From: an uncultured Bacteroides sp.
Lineage (GTDB): Bacteria; Bacteroidota; Bacteroidia; Bacteroidales; Bacteroidaceae
DNA: 61,386 bases
Assembly (NCBI GenBank): GCA_948847595.1
Contig: CAQOGY010000018.1
Coordinates: forward strand, 1-61,386
Direction of reading: 5' to 3'
Positions 47,677-56,321 of the stretch are shown here, one piece after another (position 1 is the first letter of the stretch; each line of letters begins with the position of its first letter). Under the pieces are notes generated by a model. The model was given only the letters and a program-made list of their open reading frames with translations. It ran no database searches and was not told the DNA's origin. A program made the translations under genes and the position numbers.

Positions 47677-50625
47677 TTATTTTGTGTACATCTTCAATCG
47701 GATATATCCTTCTTTCGACTGATTCTTCAATGCAATCCCGATACGTGTATATGCAGGAGAGTTCACTTCAATCGTTTCGGAAGTAAACGCCACTTTACCG
47801 GATGCATCAATAGCTACAATCATCTGTTCGGAATCTGTAGCCAGCAGAAGATGTGTATCGTCCAGGACTTTCCAGTCGGCTCGTGTCGTTATGGCTGTTT
47901 CGAATCGGATCGGTGTTTTCGCTGTAAATTCATCGCCGACCGTAAAGTTGCCTTTGCCCTGACGGTCGTAAACAAAAGTACGAATGAGCTTATCCAAATT
48001 GGGGGTGGAATAGGCAGAGGTATAGTCAATACTGAATACATCTTTTTCGTTCGTAAATTCTTTCTGTAGCACAACACCTTTCGCTTTCCCGCCCGAGGAC
48101 TGTGTTCGTCCGTCTACTACAGGAACCGGATGGCCGAATGATCCTTTTATCTTATATTTCTGAGGAGCGTCTCCGTTAAAATAATCACCGGGATAGGAGT
48201 TCGGACCACCCTGATCGCCAACCATCGTTTCACTTCCCAAAGCTACGGCATAAGAACCGACATCATTGTGGTTATGATTCTCCGCATTGGTTCCGCCCTT
48301 GGCTGATATGGCCAGACGACAGGAAGTTCCACCGGCAGGACGAGCAATCAAAATACCTGCCTGCTCATAATAAGCGCGCAAAGCATCCGACTCTTCCTGC
48401 AATACCTGACGGATTCCGTCTGTCATTCCAACCTTTGCAACCTGACTTGTGAAAAGTTCGAGAAGGTGAAGGGACAAGTTGTTTCCTTTGGGTAAAACAG
48501 GCTGTTCTTCGGCAGAAGTAATACCCAGCGCCCGGTCGCAGTAACTGAGAATAAACCTGTCCGGCGACAACCCCATGCGACAATCCGAATAGGCGGGGCA
48601 CACTCCTTCATTCATCTGTATCTTCTTCCCATACCGGGCGATACGGACAAACTTGGGAGTCTGAAAGAAATCTATCTTTCCCTGCGTTGCCCGGTATACT
48701 TCTTCACGCAACAGAATGTAGGCACGGAAACCATAATTATAATAACCTACCCCTTCACTACAGTAGCCGTCGTCAGCGTAACCCTTCATTCCATACACAT
48801 TATACTTCTCGGCTGCCGCAACAAAGTAAGCACGTTCCTCCTTATCGGGCAACAAGGCAAGAGCCGCACCGGTAACACCCGCCAGACACACAGAATTCCA
48901 GTTATTGGTAGCGGTGAACCACCAAAATGGTTTTGTCTCTTCCAGGCAACGGTAGACCGGACGGAAAACCTTCTCACGGAAAGCACACTGCACCCGCGCC
49001 CTTACCTCCGGAGACAAACGGTCGTCCAACATGGTAACACACTGAGCAATACCGTTTCCGGCAGTAGCAACCACCAAGTCTACATAATAATCCGTTCCTT
49101 TGTAATTCTTCAGACTGCGGTCGTGGGCAGGAATAGACCAAGGCTTCTGACTGCAAAGAGCCACCAGAGCTTTTTCGATGGCAGGGACATAACGCCTCTT
49201 ATTTTCAAGGCATTCAGCCAAAGTCAGCCTGTACAGATATTGATAACGGGCATTCATCATATTCTCTCCGGGCAAACGAACATTCGTCTTATTCAGATGC
49301 AAGTACAATGAATCGACAAAAGGGGGCATCCCCTGCTTCAACAAAGCAGGAGCTTCCTTTTCCAGAAGTTGTTTAGCGTCGTCACTCTCTTTTATCTTAT
49401 TCCAGAAAGTTCGGTCTTTATAAGACGTTCCTATCCCCTGCGGTCGATCGGGAAGCATAGCTGCAATTTCCTGAATACGGTTCTGCGGGATAGTAGCATT
49501 CTGCTTCGGAGCATCCTTTGCCATACGATACATTTCCGTTCCGGCAAGCAGGAAAGCACCCGGTCCGTATACTTCTGTCATATTGCGGGTCACCTTCTTT
49601 GGGTCGGCACCGATGGGTTGTACATATCCCAGTTTACCGTCTTCTTCTACCGCAGAAAGCAGCGCTTTCCATCCTTTCTCTACTACAGGCAGGAACTTTT
49701 CCTTTGGTAAAAGTCCCTCGTTCAGTCCATAGGCAAGAGCATATACGAAGAAACCGCTACAGCTTGTTTCGGGTGATGGATAAGCGTCCGGATCGAGCAG
49801 ACTTGCACGCCAGAACCCGTCGTAACTTTGTAAATTAGCGATGCGATAACAGAGTTTCTGAAACAGTTCCTGATAGAACGGACGATATTTGCTCTTGGCA
49901 GGCAGTTCACGTAGCATTTCTACAAGTCCGCCAAGCACCCAGCCATTGCCCCGTCCCCAAAAGACTTTGGCTCCATTACTTTCTTTCATATCAAAATAAC
50001 GGTGGTCACGGTAGAAGAGATTTTCTTCTTTATCGAACAGGAAGTCGTAAGTCGCTTTGTACTCTTTATCCATAAAGCGAATGAACTTCTTATCACCGGT
50101 GATATTATAGAGTTTCAGATAAACGGGAGGTGCCATGAAAAGAGCATCGCACCAAGTCCAGTGTTCTAATGTCGTGGCATCTCCATAAGTCAATTGAAAC
50201 GAACCCGAAGGAGGATTGGCGACCACCCACTCCGTACGCGCCAGAGTAGGAACAATCATATCCTTTTGCTTGTACTTTTCGTACAGATACAGATAGGTTT
50301 GAGCAATACAAATATCATCTGCATGATACATCCGTTTATCTACCTGCCAATAGTTACGACTTCCCAGGCGGGTCAGCCATTTATAATAGAAGTCATCCTG
50401 ATCGTCCCTCTCGGCGATTTCTGCCCAATAAGCAAGTCCCAGGAAAAAGGTGGCATTCACCCAGTTGAGATCACCATAAACAGCTCTGTTGTAATGACCG
50501 ATCTGCCAATCGGCTACCCTACGCATCGATTGCTTCACTTCGGACTTGATAAGTGCGAATGCGCTCATTGTACAGATACCACCCATTATACATAAAATAA
50601 GGGTTAAGAGTCGTTTCTTTGTCAT
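47677..50625 (-). CDS. GH105-polysaccharide lyase (heparinase II/III-like) fusion
   Basis: 982 aa from the ATG at 50625 with signal peptide. Residues ~25-380 are a GH88/GH105 (alpha/alpha)6 barrel (MRRVADWQIGHYNRAVYGDL, KRMYHADDICIAQTYLYLYE, VFWGRGNGWVLGGLVEMLRE), an unsaturated-uronyl hydrolase. Residues ~490-982 form a second (alpha/alpha) toroid (NNWNSVCLAGVTGAALALLP) plus a beta-sheet half carrying HNHNDVGSYAVAL (~785), the lyase-type His motif. Joining lyase and hydrolase in one polypeptide would let the unsaturated sugar produced by the first be removed by the second. In an arabinogalactan locus a PL27-like Rha-GlcA lyase is a reasonable candidate, but the PL family is not certain by eye. 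Confidence 0.85.
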   Translation of the reverse strand: MTKKRLLTLILCIMGGICTMSAFALIKSEVKQSMRRVADWQIGHYNRAVYGDLNWVNATFFLGLAYWAEIAERDDQDDFYYKWLTRLGSRNYWQVDKRMYHADDICIAQTYLYLYEKYKQKDMIVPTLARTEWVVANPPSGSFQLTYGDATTLEHWTWCDALFMAPPVYLKLYNITGDKKFIRFMDKEYKATYDFLFDKEENLFYRDHRYFDMKESNGAKVFWGRGNGWVLGGLVEMLRELPAKSKYRPFYQELFQKLCYRIANLQSYDGFWRASLLDPDAYPSPETSCSGFFVYALAYGLNEGLLPKEKFLPVVEKGWKALLSAVEEDGKLGYVQPIGADPKKVTRNMTEVYGPGAFLLAGTEMYRMAKDAPKQNATIPQNRIQEIAAMLPDRPQGIGTSYKDRTFWNKIKESDDAKQLLEKEAPALLKQGMPPFVDSLYLHLNKTNVRLPGENMMNARYQYLYRLTLAECLENKRRYVPAIEKALVALCSQKPWSIPAHDRSLKNYKGTDYYVDLVVATAGNGIAQCVTMLDDRLSPEVRARVQCAFREKVFRPVYRCLEETKPFWWFTATNNWNSVCLAGVTGAALALLPDKEERAYFVAAAEKYNVYGMKGYADDGYCSEGVGYYNYGFRAYILLREEVYRATQGKIDFFQTPKFVRIARYGKKIQMNEGVCPAYSDCRMGLSPDRFILSYCDRALGITSAEEQPVLPKGNNLSLHLLELFTSQVAKVGMTDGIRQVLQEESDALRAYYEQAGILIARPAGGTSCRLAISAKGGTNAENHNHNDVGSYAVALGSETMVGDQGGPNSYPGDYFNGDAPQKYKIKGSFGHPVPVVDGRTQSSGGKAKGVVLQKEFTNEKDVFSIDYTSAYSTPNLDKLIRTFVYDRQGKGNFTVGDEFTAKTPIRFETAITTRADWKVLDDTHLLLATDSEQMIVAIDASGKVAFTSETIEVNSPAYTRIGIALKNQSKEGYIRLKMYTK

Positions 50626-51252
50626 GTTCCTAGAATTTAAAATATTAAATTGCCTGTCTACCAACAGGCCATCTATTGCTTTCAGATCAAATTTGGTTTT
50701 CTTCTTTGCGGTCTATTTTAATTTTCTTTGGTTTTATCTGCTACCATTAGAACTTTCATATTTTATCCATCATAATAACTTCGTTTACACGCATTCAGTT
50801 GTAACAATATGATTATGCACAGTTATCAGCATCTTAACGAGGCGACAATATAATCTTTTTTATTTGAAATTTCATCATTTAAATGAAGATACCGTCATAA
50901 AAAGTATTCTTACATATTGAAAAAAACTTTTTTTTGACGATTCTTGCTAAAATGCAGGTTAACAGTATTTTTTCTCCCAATAAATGATCGAGTTTTATCT
51001 CTAAAACCATATCTTTGCCACAAACTAAAAAGAATAATTGGATGTTAATCACATTTACATTCCGCAAGGATCTCGTTCTGTAAATAATCTGTAAGTCTTC
51101 CTCTCATTACAGATTATCCCTTACATTTTCTCCGGCATATTCATGTCAGAGTTGATTTCTATTTTCTAAAAAATAACAACTATTGTAGGCTCAAATGGTT
51201 TTATGCATCCTCGTATGCCTCCATTTGACGTACACCTAAAACATTAAAAACA
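50626..51252. other. Intergenic region with methyltransferase leader
   Basis: About 630 nt between divergent genes, with no ORF that looks coding. It holds a hairpin GCCTGT/ACAGGC (50652-50669) in the leader of the GH105-lyase gene, a plus-strand -7 box TATCTTTG at 51010-51017, and an 11-bp perfect inverted repeat ATAATCTGTAA / TTACAGATTAT (51084-51117, 12-nt loop) within the ~235-nt leader of the methyltransferase gene. The utilisation-locus operator is absent. Confidence 0.6.
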
Positions 51253-52026
51253 ATGAGTAACAATAATACATCTATACATGATTTCGATTTTTCTTTCATA
51301 TGTAACTACTTCAAGCTGCTGAAACGTCAAGGTCCCGGAAGTCCGGAAGCCACACGCAAAGCTGTAAGTTTCATCAACGAACTGACCGATGATGCAAAGA
51401 TTGCCGATATCGGCTGCGGCACAGGAGGTCAGACACTGTTTCTGGCTGACTACGTGAAAGGACAGATTACGGGCATAGACCTCTTTCCCGATTTTATCGA
51501 AATATTCAATGAGAATGCGGTGAAAGCCAATTGCGCCGACAGAGTAAAAGGAATCACCGGATCAATGGACAATCTCCCGTTTCAGAACGAGGAACTCGAC
51601 CTGATCTGGTCGGAAGGAGCAATCTACAATATAGGATTCGAACGTGGGATGAACGAATGGAGCAAATACCTGAAAAAAGGCGGTTTTATCGCAGTGAGCG
51701 AAGCATCCTGGTTCACTTCGGAACGCCCTGCGGAAATAGAAGACTTCTGGATGGACGCCTATCCCGAAATCAGCGTGATCCCGACGTGTATTGACAAGAT
51801 GGAAAAGGCCGGATATACTCCGATAGCCCATTTCATCCTACCGGAGAACTGCTGGACAGAACATTATTTTGCCCCACAAGATGAAGTACGGGAGACATTC
51901 ATGAAAGAACACGCGGGAAATAAAACTGCAATCGATTTCATGAAAGGTCAGCAGTACGAACGAAGTCTGTATAGTAAATATAAAGATTACTATGGCTACG
52001 TATTCTATATAGGACAAAAAAGATAA
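51253..52026 (+). CDS. SAM-dependent methyltransferase, class I
   Basis: 257 aa. Rossmann motif I DIGCGTGGQTLFLADYVKGQ (residues ~57-76) followed by ITGIDLFPDFIEIFN (motif II acidic residue) and LDLIWSEGAIYNIGFERGMN (motif IV). Soluble, acceptor unknown; similar to many small-molecule methyltransferases. Long leader containing the perfect hairpin described for the upstream gap. A stem follows the stop codon. Confidence 0.88.
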   Translation: MSNNNTSIHDFDFSFICNYFKLLKRQGPGSPEATRKAVSFINELTDDAKIADIGCGTGGQTLFLADYVKGQITGIDLFPDFIEIFNENAVKANCADRVKGITGSMDNLPFQNEELDLIWSEGAIYNIGFERGMNEWSKYLKKGGFIAVSEASWFTSERPAEIEDFWMDAYPEISVIPTCIDKMEKAGYTPIAHFILPENCWTEHYFAPQDEVRETFMKEHAGNKTAIDFMKGQQYERSLYSKYKDYYGYVFYIGQKR

Positions 52027-52035
52027 TCATTATCT

Positions 52036-52071
52036 GCCGGAGAAGTTGGCAAGATAGGACAACTCTCCGGC
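52036..52071 (+). terminator. Stem-loop after methyltransferase gene
   Basis: GCCGGAGA...TCTCCGGC with inner GTTG/CAAC (one bulge), followed by TCTTATTATTCTTT, a U-rich but interrupted tract. Confidence 0.55.
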
Positions 52072-52098
52072 TCTTATTATTCTTTATTTTGCATTAAA

Positions 52099-52449
52099 AT
52101 GGAAACGAAAGAAATAAATAGGCAGGAATATAAATTACGGATCGACAAAGTGACCGAATATATTCATCAAAACATAGACCAACCTCTATCATTGCATAAG
52201 ATGGCAGGAATCGCGTGCTTTTCTCCTTTCCACTTTCATCGCGTTTTCACGTTTCTGACGGGCGAAACACCGACGGAATACATCAAACGCACCCGGATTG
52301 AAAAAGCAGCGCTGCTACTACAGAATGACAGGCAACTGTCTGCGACCGAAATTGCCAGTCGTTGTGGTTTCAGCAGTTTATCACTCCTCAGCCGCAACTT
52401 TAAACAACATTTCAATATCACTATCCGTGAATTTCGTTCACAGGAATAA
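52099..52449 (+). CDS. Stand-alone AraC DNA-binding domain protein
   Basis: 116 aa, nearly the bare two-helix-turn-helix domain: YIHQNIDQPLSLHKMAGIAC, FSPFHFHRVFTFLTGETPTE, then ATEIASRCGFSSLSLLSRNF. No sensing domain. Small AraC proteins of this type in Bacteroides may work by competing for sites or by binding a partner. Followed 14 nt later by the 72-aa gene. Confidence 0.82.
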   Translation: METKEINRQEYKLRIDKVTEYIHQNIDQPLSLHKMAGIACFSPFHFHRVFTFLTGETPTEYIKRTRIEKAALLLQNDRQLSATEIASRCGFSSLSLLSRNFKQHFNITIREFRSQE

Positions 52450-52463
52450 ACACCTAAAAAGAC

Positions 52464-52682
52464 ATGGAAAATCAGATTCTAATTTTTCGGACCTCCATCA
52501 CGAAGAGACGCGACATCAAGCTCATCGGAAGTCTCCTGGCAAAGTTCCCGCAAATCACCCGATGGAATGTAGATTTCGAGGACTGGGAGAAGGTATTAAG
52601 AATCGAGTGCAGCAATATCACCGCACTCGAAATTTCGGAAACACTCCGGAATAGTCATATCTTTGCTACGGAGCTGGAGTAA
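52464..52682 (+). CDS. Conserved 72-aa protein (unknown, HMA-like pattern)
   Basis: 72 aa: ILIFRTSITKRRDIKLIGSL, then WNVDFEDWEKVLRIEC and a C-terminal LRNSHIFATELE. The beta-alpha-beta rhythm resembles a small ferredoxin-like/HMA fold without the metal CxxC. Short proteins of this kind are common in Bacteroides next to AraC genes. It ends 17 nt inside the convergent sirtuin gene. Function unknown. Confidence 0.65.
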   Translation: MENQILIFRTSITKRRDIKLIGSLLAKFPQITRWNVDFEDWEKVLRIECSNITALEISETLRNSHIFATELE

Positions 52683-53370
52683 GCAGTTGTTTCAGTTCCT
52701 CCACCCCTTCAGAAGCTCCTTTCCGAAGGACATGTATCGAACGGGAAGTATGTGTGTCCACCGGCTTCGGGTCTATCAGATACACCTCTGCTCCTCTCGG
52801 TACATAATGCAGCAAACCTGCCGCAGGATATACATTGAGCGATGTGCCGATGATAACGAATATATCCGCCTTTTCTACATATCGGATAGCTGTCTCAATC
52901 TCCGGCACCGCCTCTCCGAACCAGACAATAAAAGGACGCAACTGAGTTCCGTCACCGGCCTTATCTCCCATTTTTACTTCATACTCTTCCGGCTTCAGTT
53001 CCTTTATATAATGAGGGTTATACGGGTCTCTGCTGGAGCAGACCTTTGTCAACTCACCATGCAGGTGAATGATATGGCTGCTTCCTGCCCGTTCGTGCAG
53101 ATTATCTACATTCTGGGTGATAACCGTCACATTGAAATTCTTTTCCAGCTCCGCCAGCAGTTCATGTCCGCGATTCGGCTTCACTTCCAGCAATTGTTTC
53201 CTTCGTGCATTATAGAAGTTAATCACCAATGCCGGATCACGCTGGTATCCTTCGGGAGTAGCTACCTGCTCCACAGGATATTTATCCCACAAACCGCCCG
53301 CATCGCGAAATGTACTGATTCCACTCTCGGCACTCATGCCCGCACCTGTCAATACTACCAGATTCTTCAT
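52666..53370 (-). CDS. cobB: NAD-dependent deacylase (CobB/Sir2 family)
   Basis: 234 aa. Motifs: LVVLTGAGMSAESGISTFRD (NAD binding), FYNARRKQLL (the Tyr-x-x-Arg of the desuccinylase-type class III sirtuins), VITQNVDNLHERAGS, IHLHGELTKV (catalytic His) and VIIGTSLNVYPAAGLL. Only one Cys (KVCSSRDP) remains where most sirtuins have four zinc-binding Cys, so zinc may be absent. It removes acyl groups from lysines using NAD. Confidence 0.93.
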   Translation of the reverse strand: MKNLVVLTGAGMSAESGISTFRDAGGLWDKYPVEQVATPEGYQRDPALVINFYNARRKQLLEVKPNRGHELLAELEKNFNVTVITQNVDNLHERAGSSHIIHLHGELTKVCSSRDPYNPHYIKELKPEEYEVKMGDKAGDGTQLRPFIVWFGEAVPEIETAIRYVEKADIFVIIGTSLNVYPAAGLLHYVPRGAEVYLIDPKPVDTHTSRSIHVLRKGASEGVEELKQLLTPAP

Positions 53371-53400
53371 AACCGCTCCTCCTTATTATTTAAAGATATA

Positions 53401-53408
53401 CAAATGTA
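53401..53408 (-). promoter_or_regulatory. -7 box of the sirtuin gene
   Basis: TACATTTG on the minus strand matches TAnnTTTG; leader about 25 nt. Confidence 0.55.
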
Positions 53409-53520
53409 ATCAGAATCATTGAATAAAAGAAGACTTCCGCCCCCATAATCTAATCCAAGGTATACAAGAATTTAATACCGTCCATATGAAGACTTCGTGC
53501 CGGATATACTAAAATCTATT

Positions 53521-53608
53521 CGTCTAACTATAGCAATTCTTTCGTCTGACTATAGTCAGACGATAATTCAACTGTAGTCAGACGCAAGTTTAACTATAGT
53601 CAGACGAA
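53521..53608. repeat. 22-bp tandem array, four units
   Basis: Unit starts at 53521, 53543, 53565 and 53587 (exact 22 bp). The core AACTATAGTCAGACG recurs, and the second unit contains the perfect palindrome CGTCTGACTATAGTCAGACG. Located between the divergent sirtuin and FKBP genes, upstream of both promoters. Confidence 0.88.
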
Positions 53609-53757
53609 TAAATTCCAGCATAAACGAACTTAAACAGTAAGAACACAAAGATTAAATCTTAGGAATGAAGGAATTAATTCCTTAAAGAAAAGAGACTAAC
53701 TTTCACGGATATAAGAATTTTTAAATACTAAATGCTAAATCATTCAAATAAAACGTG

Positions 53758-53765
53758 TACTTTTG
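53758..53765 (+). promoter_or_regulatory. -7 box of the FKBP operon
   Basis: TACTTTTG on the plus strand, with a leader of about 70 nt to the FKBP start at 53842. Confidence 0.6.
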
Positions 53766-53841
53766 CGATTCATAAATTTGCAATTGATTGAAAGCTAAAA
53801 CCATGAAGGTGATATGCTTCGATCTTCAACAAAAACATTAT

Positions 53842-54426
53842 ATGGATAAATTCAGTTACGCTATTGGCCTCGGAATCGGTCAAAACTTATTAAGCATGGG
53901 TGCAAAAGGCATCGCTGTAGATGACTTTGCACAAGCAATTAAAGATGTATTGGAAGGCAATCAGACGGCTATCAGCCATCAGGAAGCCCGCGAAATAGTG
54001 AACAAGTATTTCGAAGAACTGGAAGCTAAGATGGGCGCTGCCGCCATCGAACAAGGAAAAGCTTTCCTCGAAGAAAATAAGAAAAAGCCGGGCGTGGTTA
54101 CGCTGCCCAGCGGACTACAATACGAAGTGATCAACGAAGGCACAGGCAAAAAAGCGAAAGCTACCGACCAGGTAAAATGCCACTACGAAGGCACACTGAT
54201 CGACGGTACACTGTTCGACAGCTCTATCAAGCGCGGAGAACCGGCTGTATTCGGCGTCAATCAGGTAATCCCGGGATGGGTGGAAGCATTGCAACTGATG
54301 CCCGAAGGTTCCAAATGGAAACTCTATATTCCGTCCGACCTTGCTTATGGCGCCAGAGGTGCCGGAGAAATGATTCCTCCTCACAGCACATTGGTATTTG
54401 AAGTAGAATTACTCGAAGTATTATAA
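53842..54426 (+). CDS. FKBP-type peptidyl-prolyl isomerase
   Basis: 194 aa from ATG 53842 (MDKFSYAIGLGIGQNLLSMG, the usual N-terminus; in-frame ATGs at 53788 and 53803 are possible but atypical). The N-terminal helical dimerisation domain (1-90) is followed by an FKBP domain (~105-194: VKCHYEGTLIDGTLFDSSIK, FGVNQVIPGWVEALQLMPEG, YIPSDLAYGARGAGEMIPPH). Catalyses proline cis-trans isomerisation. No signal peptide is seen, so it is probably cytoplasmic. 20 nt upstream of a second, lipoprotein FKBP. Confidence 0.92.
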   Translation: MDKFSYAIGLGIGQNLLSMGAKGIAVDDFAQAIKDVLEGNQTAISHQEAREIVNKYFEELEAKMGAAAIEQGKAFLEENKKKPGVVTLPSGLQYEVINEGTGKKAKATDQVKCHYEGTLIDGTLFDSSIKRGEPAVFGVNQVIPGWVEALQLMPEGSKWKLYIPSDLAYGARGAGEMIPPHSTLVFEVELLEVL

Positions 54427-54446
54427 ATAAAAAATTTCAAAGCAAA

Positions 54447-55322
54447 ATGAAAAAAGTTAGTATTTTTATGGCAATCGCCGCTGCTGCAAGCCTTGCTTCT
54501 TGTACAGCTCAAGCTCCTAAAGCAAATCTGAAAACAGACATCGACTCACTGTCTTACTCTATCGGTATGGCTCAGACTCAAGGTCTGAAAGGCTATCTGA
54601 CAGGCCGTCTGGACGTTGATACTGCATATATGGCAGAATTCATCAAAGGTTTGAACGAAGGTGCAAACAAGACCAGCAAAAAAGACATCGCTTACATGGC
54701 AGGTCTTCAGATCGGTCAGCAGATCAGCAACCAGATGATGAAAGGTATCAACCAGGAACTGTTCGCTGGTGACTCTACCAAAACGATCAGCAAAGACAAC
54801 TTCATGGCTGGTTTCATCGCAGGTACACTGGAAAAAGGTGGCGTGATGACTATGGAAGCTGCTCAGGAATATACTCGCACAGCTATGGAAACTATCAAAG
54901 CGAAAGCTATGGAAGAAAAATACGCTGACAACAAAGCTGCCGGTGAAAAATTCCTTGCTGAAAACAAAACTAAAGAAGGTGTGAAAACTACTGAAAGCGG
55001 ATTGCAGTACAAAGTAATCACTGAAGGTAAAGGTGAAATTCCTGCTGACACTTGCAAAGTGAAAGTGAACTATAAAGGTACTTTGATCGACGGTACAGAA
55101 TTCGACAGCTCTTACAAACGTAACGAGCCTGCTACTTTCCGTGCCAACCAAGTAATCAAAGGCTGGACAGAAGCTCTGACTATGATGCCTGTAGGTTCTA
55201 AATGGGAACTTTACATCCCGCAAGAACTCGCTTACGGTTCAAGAGAATCAGGACAGATCAAACCGTTCTCTACTCTGATTTTCGAAGTTGAACTGGTAGG
55301 TATCGAAAAAGATAAGAAATAA
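54447..55322 (+). CDS. FKBP-type peptidyl-prolyl isomerase, lipoprotein
   Basis: 291 aa. Lipobox ASC at ~17-19 (MAIAAAASLASCTAQAPKAN) predicts an exported, lipid-anchored protein. Two-part layout as in FkpA/Mip: an FKBP_N helical domain (DSLSYSIGMAQTQGLKGYLT) and a C-terminal FKBP domain (VKVNYKGTLIDGTEFDSSYK, FRANQVIKGWTEALTMMPVG). Probably a periplasmic folding chaperone. Operon with the cytoplasmic FKBP, ended by a strong terminator. Confidence 0.93.
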   Translation: MKKVSIFMAIAAAASLASCTAQAPKANLKTDIDSLSYSIGMAQTQGLKGYLTGRLDVDTAYMAEFIKGLNEGANKTSKKDIAYMAGLQIGQQISNQMMKGINQELFAGDSTKTISKDNFMAGFIAGTLEKGGVMTMEAAQEYTRTAMETIKAKAMEEKYADNKAAGEKFLAENKTKEGVKTTESGLQYKVITEGKGEIPADTCKVKVNYKGTLIDGTEFDSSYKRNEPATFRANQVIKGWTEALTMMPVGSKWELYIPQELAYGSRESGQIKPFSTLIFEVELVGIEKDKK

Positions 55323-55352
55323 GAAAGTATCTTTCTAAATAGAAAAAGGAAA

Positions 55353-55385
55353 GGGGTGCAAAGTCTTTGCACTCCTTTTTTTTGC
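55353..55385 (+). terminator. Strong rho-independent terminator after FKBP genes
   Basis: GGGGTGCAAAG pairs with CTTTGCACTCC (11 bp, one GT pair) and is followed by eight T residues. Confidence 0.9.
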
Positions 55386-55434
55386 TTTTTCCTATTTTTT
55401 TTCCCGTAAAAGAAGAATAATTAAAATAAATCTC

Positions 55435-55442
55435 TATATTTG
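55435..55442 (+). promoter_or_regulatory. -7 box of the Lrp-family gene
   Basis: TATATTTG matches TAnnTTTG, about 40 nt before the ATG at 55483. Confidence 0.6.
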
Positions 55443-55482
55443 CTTACTATTTGATAACAACAGGAAATTATAATTTATTATT

Positions 55483-55947
55483 ATGGAAAAAATAGACAAC
55501 CTCGACAGGCAGATTCTAGAGATTATTTCACAGAATGCCCGCATCCCTTTCAAAGACGTAGCAGCCGAATGCGGAGTGTCACGTGCAGCTATCCATCAAC
55601 GCGTACAAAGACTGATCGACTTGGGCGTCATCGTAGGCTCAGGCTATCATGTAAACCCGAAATCACTGGGTTACAGAACTTGTACATACGTGGGAATCAA
55701 ACTGGAAAAAGGTTCTATGTACAAATCAGTGGTGGCCGAGTTACAAAAGATTCCGGAAATTGTGGAATGCCATTTCACTACCGGTCCTTACACCATGCTG
55801 ACCAAACTCTACGCATGCGACAACGAACACCTGATGGACTTGCTGAATAACAAAATGCAAGAAATACCGGGTGTGGTTGCTACAGAAACACTGATTTCTC
55901 TGGAACAGAGTATCAAAAAAGAAATTCCTATCCGCGTAGAAAAATAA
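55483..55947 (+). CDS. Lrp/AsnC-family regulator
   Basis: 154 aa. N-terminal HTH (DNLDRQILEIISQNARIPFK, ECGVSRAAIHQRVQRLIDLG) and a C-terminal RAM/Lrp ligand-binding domain (VECHFTTGPYTMLTKLYACD). It probably responds to an amino acid and forms octamers. Four nt before a small DUF4491 gene. Confidence 0.93.
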   Translation: MEKIDNLDRQILEIISQNARIPFKDVAAECGVSRAAIHQRVQRLIDLGVIVGSGYHVNPKSLGYRTCTYVGIKLEKGSMYKSVVAELQKIPEIVECHFTTGPYTMLTKLYACDNEHLMDLLNNKMQEIPGVVATETLISLEQSIKKEIPIRVEK

Positions 55948-55951
55948 CAGA

Positions 55952-56263
55952 ATGGAATTCCTGAATGAATATCACCTTGCCGGGTTATTTATCGGAATTT
56001 GTACCTTTTTGATTATCGGCCTTTTTCACCCTGTTGTGGTAAAGGCCGAATATTATTGGGGCACCAAATGCTGGTGGATATTCCTGATACTAGGCATTGC
56101 AGGCGTCGCGGCATCGTTGAGCGTCGACAATGTCATTCTGTCTTCTCTGTTAGGGGTATTTGCCTTCTCCTCGTTTTGGACCATCAAAGAGGTCTTTGAG
56201 CAGGAAGACCGGGTGAAAAAAGGCTGGTTCCCCAAGAACCCGAAACGCAAATATAAGTTCTGA
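55952..56263 (+). CDS. DUF4491 membrane protein
   Basis: 103 aa with three hydrophobic helices (FIGICTFLIIGLFHPVVVK, WWIFLILGIAGVAASLSV, LSSLLGVFAFSSFWTIKEVF) and a basic tail WFPKNPKRKYKF. Matches the DUF4491 family of Bacteroidetes. Function unknown; co-transcribed with the Lrp gene. Confidence 0.85.
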   Translation: MEFLNEYHLAGLFIGICTFLIIGLFHPVVVKAEYYWGTKCWWIFLILGIAGVAASLSVDNVILSSLLGVFAFSSFWTIKEVFEQEDRVKKGWFPKNPKRKYKF

Positions 56264-56321
56264 GAAGAGAAAGTATTGTAGTTTTTTATTGTTAGGACTT
56301 GCATATTTCAATAGAAAATAC

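Noticed and set aside
53521..53608. CRISPR array or transposon end
   Set aside because: Period too short, no transposase, no target duplication visible.
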